Below, piece after piece: positions 15,935 through 25,264 of a DNA stretch of 51,962 nt (its first letter is position 1; every line of letters starts with the position of its first letter). The DNA lies in assembly GCF_002875945.1 (NCBI RefSeq), contig NZ_MCZK01000141.1:1-51962 (forward strand). The letters run 5' to 3'. Position numbers and translations under genes: made by a program. Origin of the DNA: Vibrio lentus (GTDB lineage: Bacteria > Pseudomonadota > Gammaproteobacteria > Enterobacterales > Vibrionaceae). The notes under the pieces were generated by a model, which was not told the origin of the DNA, did no database searches, and saw nothing but the letters and a program-made list of their open reading frames with translations.

Positions 15935-18303
15935 CTAAAAGCCTCTCGAGAGTTTGATTTTTCCGCGGCTTGTTCGGTGTTAATCGCGAGTGGTGAAAGT
16001 AACCACGCCACAAAAATACCAGTCAGGACGGTAACACCGAAGCTATGAATGGCATGAGTCTGACTCAGTGAAAGAAGGCCAAATGAAAGCAGCGTTGTGA
16101 GACCAGACAAGGTGATCGCCAGTAAGGTACTCAGTGACTTTTTCTGCTCAGTAAAGAACAAGGTGTAGTCGATACCAATCCCTAAAATTAGAATCAGCCC
16201 AAGCAGGTTAAATAGGTTTAGTGTCGAGCCTAAAATACCTGTGACCGCTAAACCTGCCACTCCGGCAATCAATGACGGCAACAGCATTAACAGACTTTGC
16301 TTCACACCGTAACGCCAACCTAACACCATTCCGATAGCCGCAAACGCTATCAATAACAGCTCAGTAATTTTAACTCGGTATTCAGCAAACAGAGATGAGA
16401 TCTCATCGGCTTTATTGAGGTACTTCACGCCTTGTTGTTGAGCAAAGCTTGAATCGAGCCATTGAGAGAACAGCTCTGAATTAGTGACATCCTTGATCAT
16501 AATCACCGACGCTGCTTGGTTATTGATTGGTTTTAACCAAAGAGGGCGAATAGGCTCTGATACTGGAGATTCCAAAAACTCATTCAGTGTGATCGGTTGG
16601 TATTTGGGAAGCTCTGGGAAGCTCGGCCAACCGAGTGTGGTTTGTAAGGTAGCGCTTTGGTTAGCGTAGAGCTGTTTAACCAGTTGGTAGTTGTCGTGTT
16701 GCTCTTGCTCACTTGGTAGGTGTTGATTAACGCTGCGATAGCCAGAGATACCTTGCTGATCGACCAACGAATCTAACTCAGAGCTGATCAATGCTAATTT
16801 GTTTAGTAACGCCTGATTACCCTTCGCACTCACCAACAACATGTTCTGAGCACTACCTAGTCCTGAGATCTCAGAGATAGCTTGCTCTTGTTGTTTGAGT
16901 TGGTCAGGCATCGCCTGAAGTTGTCGAATATCGTCGTCGTAACGAACTTGGCTGATTGACGCCACGCTAATAACGGTGACGACGAGCGGCAAGCCGATTC
17001 TGAACTTAGGTTTGCTCCATAAGTTTAGCCATGCATGCCATAGGTTCGCTAACGGAAGTTCGTGTTGTTGACTCGGTTTGAAGGCCAATACTGGATACCA
17101 ACACACTACACTGGCGTAAGCGGCGATAAGCCCAATAGATGAGAACAAAGCAAGCTGCTGTAAGCCAGGGAAAGGAGCCACCAGCAGACCTAAATAACCT
17201 ATCAAGCTAGTAAGTAGCCCTAAGGTAATCGCAATGAAGATATGCTTTAGCCCTTTATCACTCTGCCAGTGATTACCCGCAGCCAAGCGGTCAGTGAGAT
17301 AGTGAAAAGAGTAATCAATGGATACGCCAATCAAGCTGGCACCAAACACTAAGCTAAACAGATGGATCTTGCCGAAGATCGCGACCGTGCTTGCCAGTGC
17401 AACCAATAACCCAGTGCTGATGGAGAGTAAAGATAAGGCAAGCGGCAGGGTGCTACGAAACGTTAGCCACACCAATAAAATTACACCCGCTAATGATCCT
17501 AAACCAATGGTGCTGATTTCAGACTTTGCACTTTGAGTACCGTAATTGGCATAGAAAACCACGCCAGTGTGCTGAACTTTGACGTCAAATTGCTTCTCTA
17601 TGTCTCGCTCTAAAGCGTCAAGTTCCGGAAGCTGCTCTTGAATAGCCAAGCTGTAGGGAGAGCCTGCTAAGGTTGCGGTAACCAAAATGTGTGACTGATC
17701 TTGCGATTGTGCGGTTAGGTAGCCCTCTTTAATGTCAAAGTTGCTCGAACGGGTACCAACGGCACTGATGTAGTCACGAAATAACAGAAATGGATCTAGA
17801 GTTAGCTCGGTCGCAGTGACTCCTGAGAAAGGGTTGTATAGCGATTGAATCACATTCTGTGCGCGAGACTCTGGGGAATGGGTCAGTGTTTCTTTCTGAT
17901 GCTCCGTTAGCAGTTGAGCTCGGTGACGAAAATAGAAGTCACTCCATTGGCTTTGCGTGCTGGCGTTGATCTTGCCTTGAACGTGTTTGAAGAGTGTTTG
18001 TTTTCCTGTGAAGGAGTCTTGATTGAGCGATTTCTCAAATGCTTTGGTTGCCGCCATGGTGTTCTTGATGTCGGGGCTGCTCAAGATGAACACCACTTGC
18101 TCACTCATGGAGTTGGAAATCTGCTGAAAGGCTTGTTCGACCATGGGATCTTGCTGGTTTTCTGGCAGCAATTTCATGATGTTGCTTTCAATAGGCACTG
18201 AAGAAGAAAAAGCGAACTGTTTGATCAACAGTCCGCTAAACAGCACCACGACAACTAGCCAGACAAGGGCAAGCTTAGAGTTGAAATTGTTGCGCTTCGG
18301 CAT
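15931..18303 (-). CDS. MMPL/RND-family exporter of APE locus
   Basis: A 790-residue integral membrane protein with two repeats: a TM helix, a large periplasmic loop and a five-helix bundle, twice. The paired RND/MMPL signatures GVSIDYSFHYLTDR (first half) and GIGIDYTLFFTEQ (second half) carry the conserved Asp-Tyr. It likely extracts the aryl polyene lipid from the inner membrane and passes it to the LolA-like carrier encoded just upstream. Its start lies inside the LolA-like gene (29-nt overlap) and its stop overlaps the DUF3261 lipoprotein. By cluster order it would be apeM. The substrate is inferred from context. Confidence 0.88.
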   Translation of the reverse strand: MPKRNNFNSKLALVWLVVVVLFSGLLIKQFAFSSSVPIESNIMKLLPENQQDPMVEQAFQQISNSMSEQVVFILSSPDIKNTMAATKAFEKSLNQDSFTGKQTLFKHVQGKINASTQSQWSDFYFRHRAQLLTEHQKETLTHSPESRAQNVIQSLYNPFSGVTATELTLDPFLLFRDYISAVGTRSSNFDIKEGYLTAQSQDQSHILVTATLAGSPYSLAIQEQLPELDALERDIEKQFDVKVQHTGVVFYANYGTQSAKSEISTIGLGSLAGVILLVWLTFRSTLPLALSLLSISTGLLVALASTVAIFGKIHLFSLVFGASLIGVSIDYSFHYLTDRLAAGNHWQSDKGLKHIFIAITLGLLTSLIGYLGLLVAPFPGLQQLALFSSIGLIAAYASVVCWYPVLAFKPSQQHELPLANLWHAWLNLWSKPKFRIGLPLVVTVISVASISQVRYDDDIRQLQAMPDQLKQQEQAISEISGLGSAQNMLLVSAKGNQALLNKLALISSELDSLVDQQGISGYRSVNQHLPSEQEQHDNYQLVKQLYANQSATLQTTLGWPSFPELPKYQPITLNEFLESPVSEPIRPLWLKPINNQAASVIMIKDVTNSELFSQWLDSSFAQQQGVKYLNKADEISSLFAEYRVKITELLLIAFAAIGMVLGWRYGVKQSLLMLLPSLIAGVAGLAVTGILGSTLNLFNLLGLILILGIGIDYTLFFTEQKKSLSTLLAITLSGLTTLLSFGLLSLSQTHAIHSFGVTVLTGIFVAWLLSPLAINTEQAAEKSNSREAFR

Positions 18304-18973
18304 CTGATAATACTTCCGGTTGATGGCTTAGCTGGCTAAATTCGATCACCGTGCTGTCTCCACGAATCTCCTTTAGCTCAATGCGCTCAATGTCATTGTG
18401 TCCTTGCAGCGTGATGGCTTCAAACACCGCATTCATTGGAGAACTTTTTGGCGTTAGGGTCAGTGTCCATAACGCGTTCTCTGTACTTGCGCCTGCACTT
18501 TCATCTGAGCTTAGCTCGTTCGCAGGTTCAAATGACAGAGAGAATTGTTCTTGAAGTTTTTGCGTATCGCCGTGGAATACCGACAAGAAGATATGGCTGA
18601 AATAAAACGCCATTGGGTTTTCTTTGTCAGTGATGATCTTAGCGGGTTGATCAGCAAACCTTTGGCTCAGCTTGTTATCGGTTAGCACTAGGCTCACAGG
18701 AAACGGGGTTGCTTGCGTCCACAGCAAACCACTCGACTTATCTAATAAAAACGTGCCTTGTGACGTCAGAGGTTGGGCGAACATTTCCATGTTACGTGTT
18801 TGAGTAAACTCACCACGGACAATGCTATTTGTGCTCAACACCGTTTGCAGATCTGAAACTGAACCGACGGCAATCGTGTTCTCACTAGCACCAGCAAAGC
18901 TACTCGCCACCATAGAAGCAAGCCCCAGTAGCGCGATGCTAATGTGTTTGCGACTGCGTTTAAACAGACTCAT
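18275..18973 (-). CDS. LolA-like outer-membrane lipoprotein carrier of APE locus
   Basis: A 232-residue periplasmic protein with a signal peptide (about 28 residues, ending FAGA) and the LolA-fold pattern: an opening helix, RGEFTQTRNMEMFAQPLTSQGTFLLDKSSGLLWTQATPFP, then an eleven-strand half-barrel. This FxQ-r ... G-x-F ... GLLW signature is shared with LolA. It is not the housekeeping LolA, which lies near ftsK in Vibrio. In APE loci this carrier is thought to ferry the pigment lipid across the periplasm with the MMPL partner. Overlaps of 14 and 29 nt with its neighbours indicate coupling. By order it would be apeL. Confidence 0.85.
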   Translation of the reverse strand: MSLFKRSRKHISIALLGLASMVASSFAGASENTIAVGSVSDLQTVLSTNSIVRGEFTQTRNMEMFAQPLTSQGTFLLDKSSGLLWTQATPFPVSLVLTDNKLSQRFADQPAKIITDKENPMAFYFSHIFLSVFHGDTQKLQEQFSLSFEPANELSSDESAGASTENALWTLTLTPKSSPMNAVFEAITLQGHNDIERIELKEIRGDSTVIEFSQLSHQPEVLSDAEAQQFQL

Positions 18974-19463
18974 GTTTCACCTGTTGGTTGTTAGAGGCTT
19001 GAGATGGATGTTCAGTAGCTAGAGGTAAGCAACCAAACTGATGCCAGTGTTCGACTTTATCAGTAAATATCTTCGGTGAAGCGAAGCACATCTCTTGTTC
19101 TTCGATGGTCACAGCAACCTGCATGGTGTGGGCGCGTGTCATGCGAGCACCTGTGTTGGCATCATGAATCTCGTAATCAACGCGCAAGCGATTTTCCCAT
19201 TCGGTCAATTTAGCCGTTACCTTAATCTGATGATTAAACGGTATTGCCTTGATGTATTTCACGCGCGTATCGATGATTGGCCACATGTAGCCGGAATCCT
19301 TCATCTCATGATAGTTGTACTCAATCTTATCCATCATGATGCGTCTTACTTCTTCAAAAAATCGGAAGTAATTGCCGTGATAGATCACCCCCATCGGGTC
19401 GGCATCTTGGAATGAGGTAATCAGAGTCACCTCAGATTGTAATGGATGAAGGATTTCAGACAT
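18960..19463 (-). CDS. Acyl-CoA/ACP thioesterase, 4HBT family
   Basis: A 167-residue hotdog thioesterase of the YbgC/4-hydroxybenzoyl-CoA type. The motif SFQDADPMGVIYHGNYFRFFEEVRR carries the catalytic Asp in D-x-D-P-M-G-V-x-Y-H-x-N. In APE loci it is thought to release or proof-read acyl chains on the carrier proteins; by order it would be apeK. It overlaps the LolA-like gene by 14 nt, and 73 nt separate it from the ammonia-lyase gene upstream. Confidence 0.88.
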   Translation of the reverse strand: MSEILHPLQSEVTLITSFQDADPMGVIYHGNYFRFFEEVRRIMMDKIEYNYHEMKDSGYMWPIIDTRVKYIKAIPFNHQIKVTAKLTEWENRLRVDYEIHDANTGARMTRAHTMQVAVTIEEQEMCFASPKIFTDKVEHWHQFGCLPLATEHPSQASNNQQVKHESV

Positions 19464-19536
19464 AAATCGCTCTCAACAATATTGCGTAAAGGGTTGGCTA
19501 CTTTATGAGGTTAACTACTTTATGAAGTTAACCATT

Positions 19537-21084
19537 CTATGAGTAAAGTGACCAATGCTGACTTTGAATACGAGAAATAAAGTGGCGTAGATCGCCTTCA
19601 AGTGGTCGATCTTCTACGATAAATTCAAACTCTTTCAGTACTTCGTCGCGAATGTGCTTTAGATTTTCACTCATGTGGTGCTCATCGAGCTCATTGTGGC
19701 GCTTACGAAGCTCAAGCGCTTGTGTACCCGCCAGAAGTGACGCTGCCGCTACTTGTTCAGTCAGTTCAAGAACGCGTAAGCAGTCACGAGCCGCAATGGT
19801 GCCCATGCTGACTTTGTCTTGGTTGTGACACTCGGTTGAACGAGAGAACACGCTTGCTGGCATGGTGTGCTTCAATGCCTCTGCTGTCCAAGCTGACACA
19901 CCGATCTGTACCGCTTTGAAGCCGTGGTTGATTGGCTTACGTTCGCCTTCCGCGCCTGTTAGGTTAAATGGCAGGCCGTTATTGAACTTGTAGTCCATTA
20001 GCTGCGCCATTTGGCGATCAAGTAGGTCTGCAAGGTTCGCTACTGCTGTTTTTAGCGTGTCCATTGCCATTGCGATATGGCCACCGTAGAAGTGCCCACC
20101 GTGCAGTACGCGCTCATTGTCGCCATCGATAATTGGGTTGTCGTTGGCGCTGTTTAGCTCGTTCTCGATCATTTGGCGAAGCCAAGGTAGAGAGTCTTGA
20201 ACTACACCGATAACATGCGGAGCACAACGCAACGAGTAACGATCTTGTAAGCGATCGCTATTACGTGGCGGGCGATCCGCTTGTAAGTCATCACGTAGCC
20301 ATGCTGCAACTTGCTGTTGACCCGGATGAGGCTTCACTGCAAACAAAGCTTCATCGAAATGGAAATCGTTGCCTTGCATACCCACAGACACCATTGCCGT
20401 GATTTTAGTTGATAGCTGAGCTAGGTATTCCGCGCGCTTGTAAGCGATACAAGCTAATGCTGTCATCACTGATGTGCCATTCATCAATGCCAAGCCTTCT
20501 TTTGGCTTAAGCTTGATAGGGCTAATTCCTAGTTCTTTGTAGACGTCACTAGTAGGGCGAATTTCGCCTTTGTAGATAACATCACGCTCACCAATCAGTG
20601 CGGCCGCCAGATAAGACAGCGGCGTTAAATCGCCACTGGCGCCAACCGACCCTTCTTGAGGAATACGCGGTGAGATGTTTTGGTTAATCAGAGTAACGAT
20701 CTGGTTGAGCAAATCATGAGTCACACCAGAGACACCTTGTGATAAAGAACACAGGCGTGTTGCTAATACTGCACGAGCTTGCTCGTGAGACAGTATTTCG
20801 CCTAAACCACAGCCGTGAAAGCGCGTTAGATGCAGTGGTAATTCATCAACAAGATTTGGCGGAATCGCAACGGTACATGAGTCACCGTAGCCCGTTGTCA
20901 CACCATAGATCACGCCTTCTTCTTTGAGTAGGCGTTCTAAGAAAGCGACACCACGGTCGATCTTAGATGTGAACTGGTTACTTGAGTTCATCGAGGCTTT
21001 TGCGCCTTGTGAGATAGCGACAACGTCCTCGATAGTGAGGCGTTCGGCACCAAAGGTGATGCTATTTGGATTCTTTTTCGTCAT
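19537..21084 (-). CDS. HAL/PAL/TAL-family aromatic amino acid ammonia-lyase
   Basis: A 515-residue MIO enzyme that eliminates ammonia from histidine, phenylalanine or tyrosine. The MIO prosthetic group forms from Ala149-Ser150-Gly151 in GASGDLTPLSY. YGVTTGYG (Tyr60) and the NDNPII motif are intact. At the substrate-selectivity position the sequence is RFHGCGLG, with Phe-His where histidine lyases have Ser-His, phenylalanine lyases Phe-Leu and tyrosine lyases His-Leu (from family knowledge), so histidine is not obvious and an aromatic substrate is plausible. It overlaps the upstream GT/acyltransferase gene by 23 nt, so it is a true operon member. A role making cinnamate or coumarate as APE starter is inferred; hut genes are absent around it. 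Confidence 0.88.
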   Translation of the reverse strand: MTKKNPNSITFGAERLTIEDVVAISQGAKASMNSSNQFTSKIDRGVAFLERLLKEEGVIYGVTTGYGDSCTVAIPPNLVDELPLHLTRFHGCGLGEILSHEQARAVLATRLCSLSQGVSGVTHDLLNQIVTLINQNISPRIPQEGSVGASGDLTPLSYLAAALIGERDVIYKGEIRPTSDVYKELGISPIKLKPKEGLALMNGTSVMTALACIAYKRAEYLAQLSTKITAMVSVGMQGNDFHFDEALFAVKPHPGQQQVAAWLRDDLQADRPPRNSDRLQDRYSLRCAPHVIGVVQDSLPWLRQMIENELNSANDNPIIDGDNERVLHGGHFYGGHIAMAMDTLKTAVANLADLLDRQMAQLMDYKFNNGLPFNLTGAEGERKPINHGFKAVQIGVSAWTAEALKHTMPASVFSRSTECHNQDKVSMGTIAARDCLRVLELTEQVAAASLLAGTQALELRKRHNELDEHHMSENLKHIRDEVLKEFEFIVEDRPLEGDLRHFISRIQSQHWSLYS

Positions 21085-22867
21085 GGTGCTTGCTCAATGT
21101 CCAAAAATTAAAAAAGTTGTACCACTGAAGCGGTGCTTTCAGTGTGTAGTGCTGAAGTCGGTTCGCATATTTTTGCACGACTTGCTGTAAAGATTGTTCG
21201 CGTGTCTTCCTTGGTAGCTCGATCTTGTCGCTAAAATGCTCGAAATAGACATTAAAGTGCGGCTTAGCTCGTGAGTCATCACGTAGCCCAAACAATAAGA
21301 ACACGGGGGCTTTGAGAACAGAGGCTAACATAAATGGCCCTTGAGGGAAGGGCGCTTCCTTACCCAAGAACTCTGCCCATATTGAACGGCTCTCTTTGCT
21401 GGTGGAAGTTCTATCACCAACAATCACAATCCACTCGCCTTGCTCCAACTTCTGCTGCAACAAAATAGCCGTGTCAGGCCCCATGGAAGTCACCTGAATC
21501 AGGTTTAAATCAGACTGAGGGTTGACCGCTTTCATTACTGAATTGAAACGTTCAGCGTGCTCGGTGAAAACCAGTGCATTGATTTTGATGTTCGAGTGTC
21601 TGCGACCTAAAGCGCGGCACAGTTCGATATTGCCAAGGTGAGAACCCAGAATCAGCACACCTTGTTGGTTTGCTACCATGCTCTCGAATTGTTCTTGGCC
21701 ATGAATCGTGAGGTTATCTGCCGAGAAATCGCCTTTCCATGCGGCTAACTTGTCTAGCATCGTATGGCCAAACGAAAGCAGATGGTTATAACTGGTTAAC
21801 TCAGCGGGTAACTCGATATTCTGTTGCTCTGCGTAGGCCTTTAGCTGGAACAAGTATTGCTCAGAAGCGTTTCGCGCGCGTTTGCCCGTTAGGTGGTAAT
21901 AACGCATCACACCGCGCAAAATCAGGTTAAAGACACCGCGGCCTAATAGGGTATAAACCGCCAATAGTAGTTTGATACCGAGTACGGTGCCGCGTTCTTG
22001 AGTGCGAGACCAGTGTGGTTGTTCTGACTCGTTCTTGCTTGATTCAGCCAAGGAATCTTGGTTTTGACCATTTTTAGCAGAATCTGATTTGAAATGACGA
22101 GCGAGCAGCTTTGGTGCTCTTGGCAGCATGCCGAAGAACAGTCTCGTGTGCATCCAACTGATTTTTACGTTATCCCACAGCGCGTCGAAATGAGAGACGC
22201 CATTTTCTGGGTATATAACGCGTGTTTCAACGAAATCAATATCGCAGCCTTCCCAATACAAGCGAACCAAAATCTCGATATCGAAATCCATTCTCGAACC
22301 AACATCGTATTTGTTCAGTACCGCTTGTGTTTGATTGATCGGGTACGCTCTAAAGCCACACATACTGTCTTTAATCGACAGAGATAAGGTTTCTATCCAT
22401 ACCCAGATATGTGTCGCGTAGCGCCCGTAGAGCCTTGCTTTAGGCACACTCTCATCGTAGACCGGCTGGCCTGATATCAGACGCTGTGGATGACTTTGAG
22501 AGGCTTCTATTAACGCGGGTAGGGCGTCTAAGTCATGTTGACCATCTGCATCAATTTGAATGGCGTGGCTAAAGCCGAGCTCTTGCGCTTTTTTGATACC
22601 AGCTTTTACTGCGCCGCCTTTGCCTTGGTTCTGCTCAAGCGTGACCAGAATTACGTTTGGGTTATCAGCAAGGGGAGTCAGAAACTGTTTGGTGGTGAGT
22701 TCACTGCCATCGTCAACGATGATGATTGGCAACTCAAAATGATGGAGCGAAGAAACCACAGCAGGCATGGTTGCGCCATGGTTAAAGCACGGGACAAGGA
22801 AGCAAGCGTTGTAGCTGCTTTCTTTCGCTAAGTGTTGAGAAACAACCTCGATGGGAGTGCTATTCAC
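21062..22867 (-). CDS. Fused GT2 glycosyltransferase and LpxL-like acyltransferase
   Basis: A two-domain protein of 601 residues. Residues about 18-245 are a GT-A family 2 glycosyltransferase (CFNHGATMPAV, IIVDDGSE, and the acidic QIDADGQHDLDAL metal site). Residues about 290-590 are a lysophospholipid/lipid A-type acyltransferase with the HX4E catalytic motif in GSHLGNIELCRA and a GDRTSTSKES region. The junction near 265-290 is hydrophilic (Ser/Asn/Glu-rich). This fusion is recurrent in APE loci (by order apeJ) and probably couples the polyene to a lipid or sugar anchor. It overlaps apeI by 8 nt and the ammonia-lyase by 23 nt. The actual acceptor is not known. Confidence 0.87.
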   Translation of the reverse strand: MNSTPIEVVSQHLAKESSYNACFLVPCFNHGATMPAVVSSLHHFELPIIIVDDGSELTTKQFLTPLADNPNVILVTLEQNQGKGGAVKAGIKKAQELGFSHAIQIDADGQHDLDALPALIEASQSHPQRLISGQPVYDESVPKARLYGRYATHIWVWIETLSLSIKDSMCGFRAYPINQTQAVLNKYDVGSRMDFDIEILVRLYWEGCDIDFVETRVIYPENGVSHFDALWDNVKISWMHTRLFFGMLPRAPKLLARHFKSDSAKNGQNQDSLAESSKNESEQPHWSRTQERGTVLGIKLLLAVYTLLGRGVFNLILRGVMRYYHLTGKRARNASEQYLFQLKAYAEQQNIELPAELTSYNHLLSFGHTMLDKLAAWKGDFSADNLTIHGQEQFESMVANQQGVLILGSHLGNIELCRALGRRHSNIKINALVFTEHAERFNSVMKAVNPQSDLNLIQVTSMGPDTAILLQQKLEQGEWIVIVGDRTSTSKESRSIWAEFLGKEAPFPQGPFMLASVLKAPVFLLFGLRDDSRAKPHFNVYFEHFSDKIELPRKTREQSLQQVVQKYANRLQHYTLKAPLQWYNFFNFWTLSKHHDEKESK

Positions 22868-23222
22868 TTTTTTCTCCCAGCTTCATTTTACCTGAAGAGT
22901 GAGTCTGTTCGCCGTTGTTTGAGGTGTAACTGAAGCTCAATTTGTCTTTGTCAGCATCCCACTTGAGTGACAGCTGAATGGTCGAGTCGGGCAGGATTGG
23001 CTCTTGGAATTTGATGACTTCCATGCCTTTAAAGTAACCAGGGACATTCAGCTCTTGGACTGCATAGTGAAGTGCCCAATCAATCTGTGTAACACCTGGA
23101 AGAATAGGAAAGCTCTTGAAGTGCCCCTTAAAGTCGGTGATGTCTCCAGTAATATGGAGTGTCAGGGTCGATTCTTTCTCTACAATGTCAACAGCAATGA
23201 CGTTTGGTTTTCTCTTATCCAT
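22860..23222 (-). CDS. apeI: Hotdog-fold 3-hydroxyacyl-ACP dehydratase ApeI
   Basis: A 120-residue FabZ/FabA-like dehydratase. The catalytic histidine motif is GHFKSFPILPGVTQIDWA (His34), the classic HFPxxPxxPGV block with F-K-S-F-P. It removes water from 3-hydroxyacyl-ACP, forming the conjugated double bonds together with ApeP. An 89-nt gap separates it from the ligase gene upstream, the second largest in the operon, and no clear ribosome-binding site precedes the ATG. The stop overlaps the downstream fusion gene by 8 nt. Confidence 0.88.
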   Translation of the reverse strand: MDKRKPNVIAVDIVEKESTLTLHITGDITDFKGHFKSFPILPGVTQIDWALHYAVQELNVPGYFKGMEVIKFQEPILPDSTIQLSLKWDADKDKLSFSYTSNNGEQTHSSGKMKLGEKSE

Positions 23223-23311
23223 AGCGCGTGCTTAGAATCCTTGGGCTGAAAATGGGTGTTCTGACAAAAATATAAAAAGATGATCTCAGTGTAAAATACG
23301 ATCAGCGGTTT

Positions 23312-24700
23312 CTATGATTTTATTAGCTGTTCGATATGAGAGGTTAGTCGCTTACCTTGGCTGTTGAGTGGAATCTCATCAACAATACGATACTTTCTTG
23401 GGATAGCGATCGGTTCTAACCATTTTCTAAGTTCTGAACGCAGCATTAACCAGAATTTACCTTTACTCATGGTGGCGAGTTTCGTTTGGCCTTCATCTGA
23501 TAATACCAAAACCGACGCCAAGATTAAGCGTTCCGGTTCTTCAAATGGAATGACGACACACTCGCTTATCCAAGGAAGTTGCTCAAGTCGCTTTTCGACT
23601 TCAACCAGTGATACTCGTTTTTCTTCTATCTTGATCACTCGGTCAGTTCGACCTTTCAATATGAATTGATTCTCCGAGACCATTTCGCATTCATCAGCGG
23701 TTTGGTACCAGTTATTCTGATCGATGTAGGGCGACAATAACTTAATGCAATTCTCACTGTTGAGACTAGCCTCAATACAGTCAAAAAGTTGCCAAGGCGC
23801 TTGAGCGCTCTGTTGCTGGCGAAAGGCTATACCGCCAGTCTCTGTGCTGCCAAACACCTCGATAGGTAAATGACCAAGTAAATCTCGTGACTGATGAGCC
23901 GACTCGGTAGGCAATGGGCCACCCGAAGAGAAGATTCCTGCAAGTTGTACCTTGTTGGTCTCATGCTTTAATCGTTTGAGTAGCGCAGGGCTGCTGATCA
24001 GTACACAGTTTTTATTGGCGTGAGACAGAATCTGTTCTGGGTACTCAAGGTTGTTTCGAGCAAATGGAACACCAGAGCATAGCGGCCATAAGATTCTAAA
24101 CAGCAAACCATAGATATGTTGGTGCGAGACGGTACTTTGGACTCGGTTACTCTTGAGTAATTCGCCCCAGTTCTTATCTAGCTGAGCTGTTTCGATATCT
24201 AGGTGTTCTAGTGTTTTATTGATTGCCTTCGGTGTACCGCTTGAACCTGAAGTAAATAAGGTCAATTGGATTGCTGCCAAATCAATGGCTGGAAGATTAT
24301 CGGTTAGAGGCTTTTGCGCTTCGGTGTTTGAGTTCAATAAGGTTTGGATATTGCGAACGTCACTCACTTCAACTTCGCCAATCGAGTCATCAACTAGCAG
24401 ACAGTCAAAATGTTCACTCAGCTCGGCAAGCGCACAAGGTTGGTAGTTACCCGGTAAGATGATGTGTTTGTGACTGACTGCACACGCTAAAAAGGCCACC
24501 GAAAATAGGTAGCTGTCTTGGGTATAAATCGCGACTCGTTGAAAAGGGGATGAAGATAAAAAGCGTACGAGTCGAGATAAATCGTCGTTAAATGTTTGCC
24601 ACGTAATCTCGCTATTGTCATCAAAGCAGACAATAGAATCTGGCGATCTTTTCTGGCTGAGAAGTTCAGACAAGGAAGTGTAAGAGACGGTTTGGGTCAT
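23312..24700 (-). CDS. apeH: Aryl/acyl-ACP ligase ApeH (AMP-binding)
   Basis: An adenylate-forming ligase of 462 residues, shorter than a typical acyl-CoA ligase. The AMP-binding P-loop LTLFTSGSSGTPKAINKT, the A5-type FGSTETGGIA and a hinge/A8-like FILKGRTDRVIKIEEKRVSLVEVE are visible, with the final catalytic lysine region LNSQGKRLTS. In APE systems this enzyme activates the aromatic starter acid and loads it onto the carrier protein. The gap to the upstream membrane protein is 6 nt. The exact starter cannot be read from sequence. Confidence 0.88.
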   Translation of the reverse strand: MTQTVSYTSLSELLSQKRSPDSIVCFDDNSEITWQTFNDDLSRLVRFLSSSPFQRVAIYTQDSYLFSVAFLACAVSHKHIILPGNYQPCALAELSEHFDCLLVDDSIGEVEVSDVRNIQTLLNSNTEAQKPLTDNLPAIDLAAIQLTLFTSGSSGTPKAINKTLEHLDIETAQLDKNWGELLKSNRVQSTVSHQHIYGLLFRILWPLCSGVPFARNNLEYPEQILSHANKNCVLISSPALLKRLKHETNKVQLAGIFSSGGPLPTESAHQSRDLLGHLPIEVFGSTETGGIAFRQQQSAQAPWQLFDCIEASLNSENCIKLLSPYIDQNNWYQTADECEMVSENQFILKGRTDRVIKIEEKRVSLVEVEKRLEQLPWISECVVIPFEEPERLILASVLVLSDEGQTKLATMSKGKFWLMLRSELRKWLEPIAIPRKYRIVDEIPLNSQGKRLTSHIEQLIKS

Positions 24701-24706
24701 AACAAT

Positions 24707-25264
24707 TTAACTCTGACGAATGCGCTGTCTTACTACCCACTCTCCTGCAAAAAGTAACCCGGCGAACAAATAGCTGAGTAAGCCATTGTATAGGGTCCAT
24801 ATTTCAAGAGGTTGGAAGCAGGTGTAAAGGGCGATAGAGCCATTGACAACAAAGAACAGGCACCAAACTTTGGTGACTTTTCGTGTGTAATCAACGCCAC
24901 TTTGCGGAAGTTCAGGCTCTTGGAGACGAGCAAGGCGCTCGATAATCGTTTGAGGTTGCCATAGGCTTGAAGCGAATACAGCCAACATACAAACATTAAC
25001 GATGACGGGGTAATAGGTTAACCAGCCATGCTGCTTGAAGGTTAATCCTAGTGCCAGCAGAACAATTCCGGCACTTCCACTGATCCAAGCTAAGTGTTTT
25101 AGCTCTTTGATTTTAGCCTGACCGCCAGTAAAAATACGGACAGCAAAGATAGCGGCCAAGGCGATACCAACGGTTTGTAGGCCAAACTTGTTGAGTCCAA
25201 AGTAAACCGCTATTGGATAAGTGAAAAGTATGATTGCCGACAGTAAAGTCAGCAGAGGACGCAT
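24707..25264 (-). CDS. Four- to six-helix membrane protein of APE locus (COG4648-like)
   Basis: A 185-residue protein with about five to six hydrophobic helices, starting MRPLLTLLSAIILFTYPIAVYFG. It has no signal-peptide cleavage site or catalytic motif I recognise. Such a protein lies between the carrier proteins and the ligase in APE clusters (by order apeG). The start codon shares one base with the apeF stop (TAATG), so translation is coupled. Function is unknown; it may organise the synthase at the membrane. Confidence 0.78.
   Translation of the reverse strand: MRPLLTLLSAIILFTYPIAVYFGLNKFGLQTVGIALAAIFAVRIFTGGQAKIKELKHLAWISGSAGIVLLALGLTFKQHGWLTYYPVIVNVCMLAVFASSLWQPQTIIERLARLQEPELPQSGVDYTRKVTKVWCLFFVVNGSIALYTCFQPLEIWTLYNGLLSYLFAGLLFAGEWVVRQRIRQS

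Noticed and set aside
19464..19536. Repeated ACTTTATGA motifs as a regulatory array
   Set aside because: The repeats are short and imperfect (two to three copies) in a 73-nt gap inside the operon; not enough to support a site.
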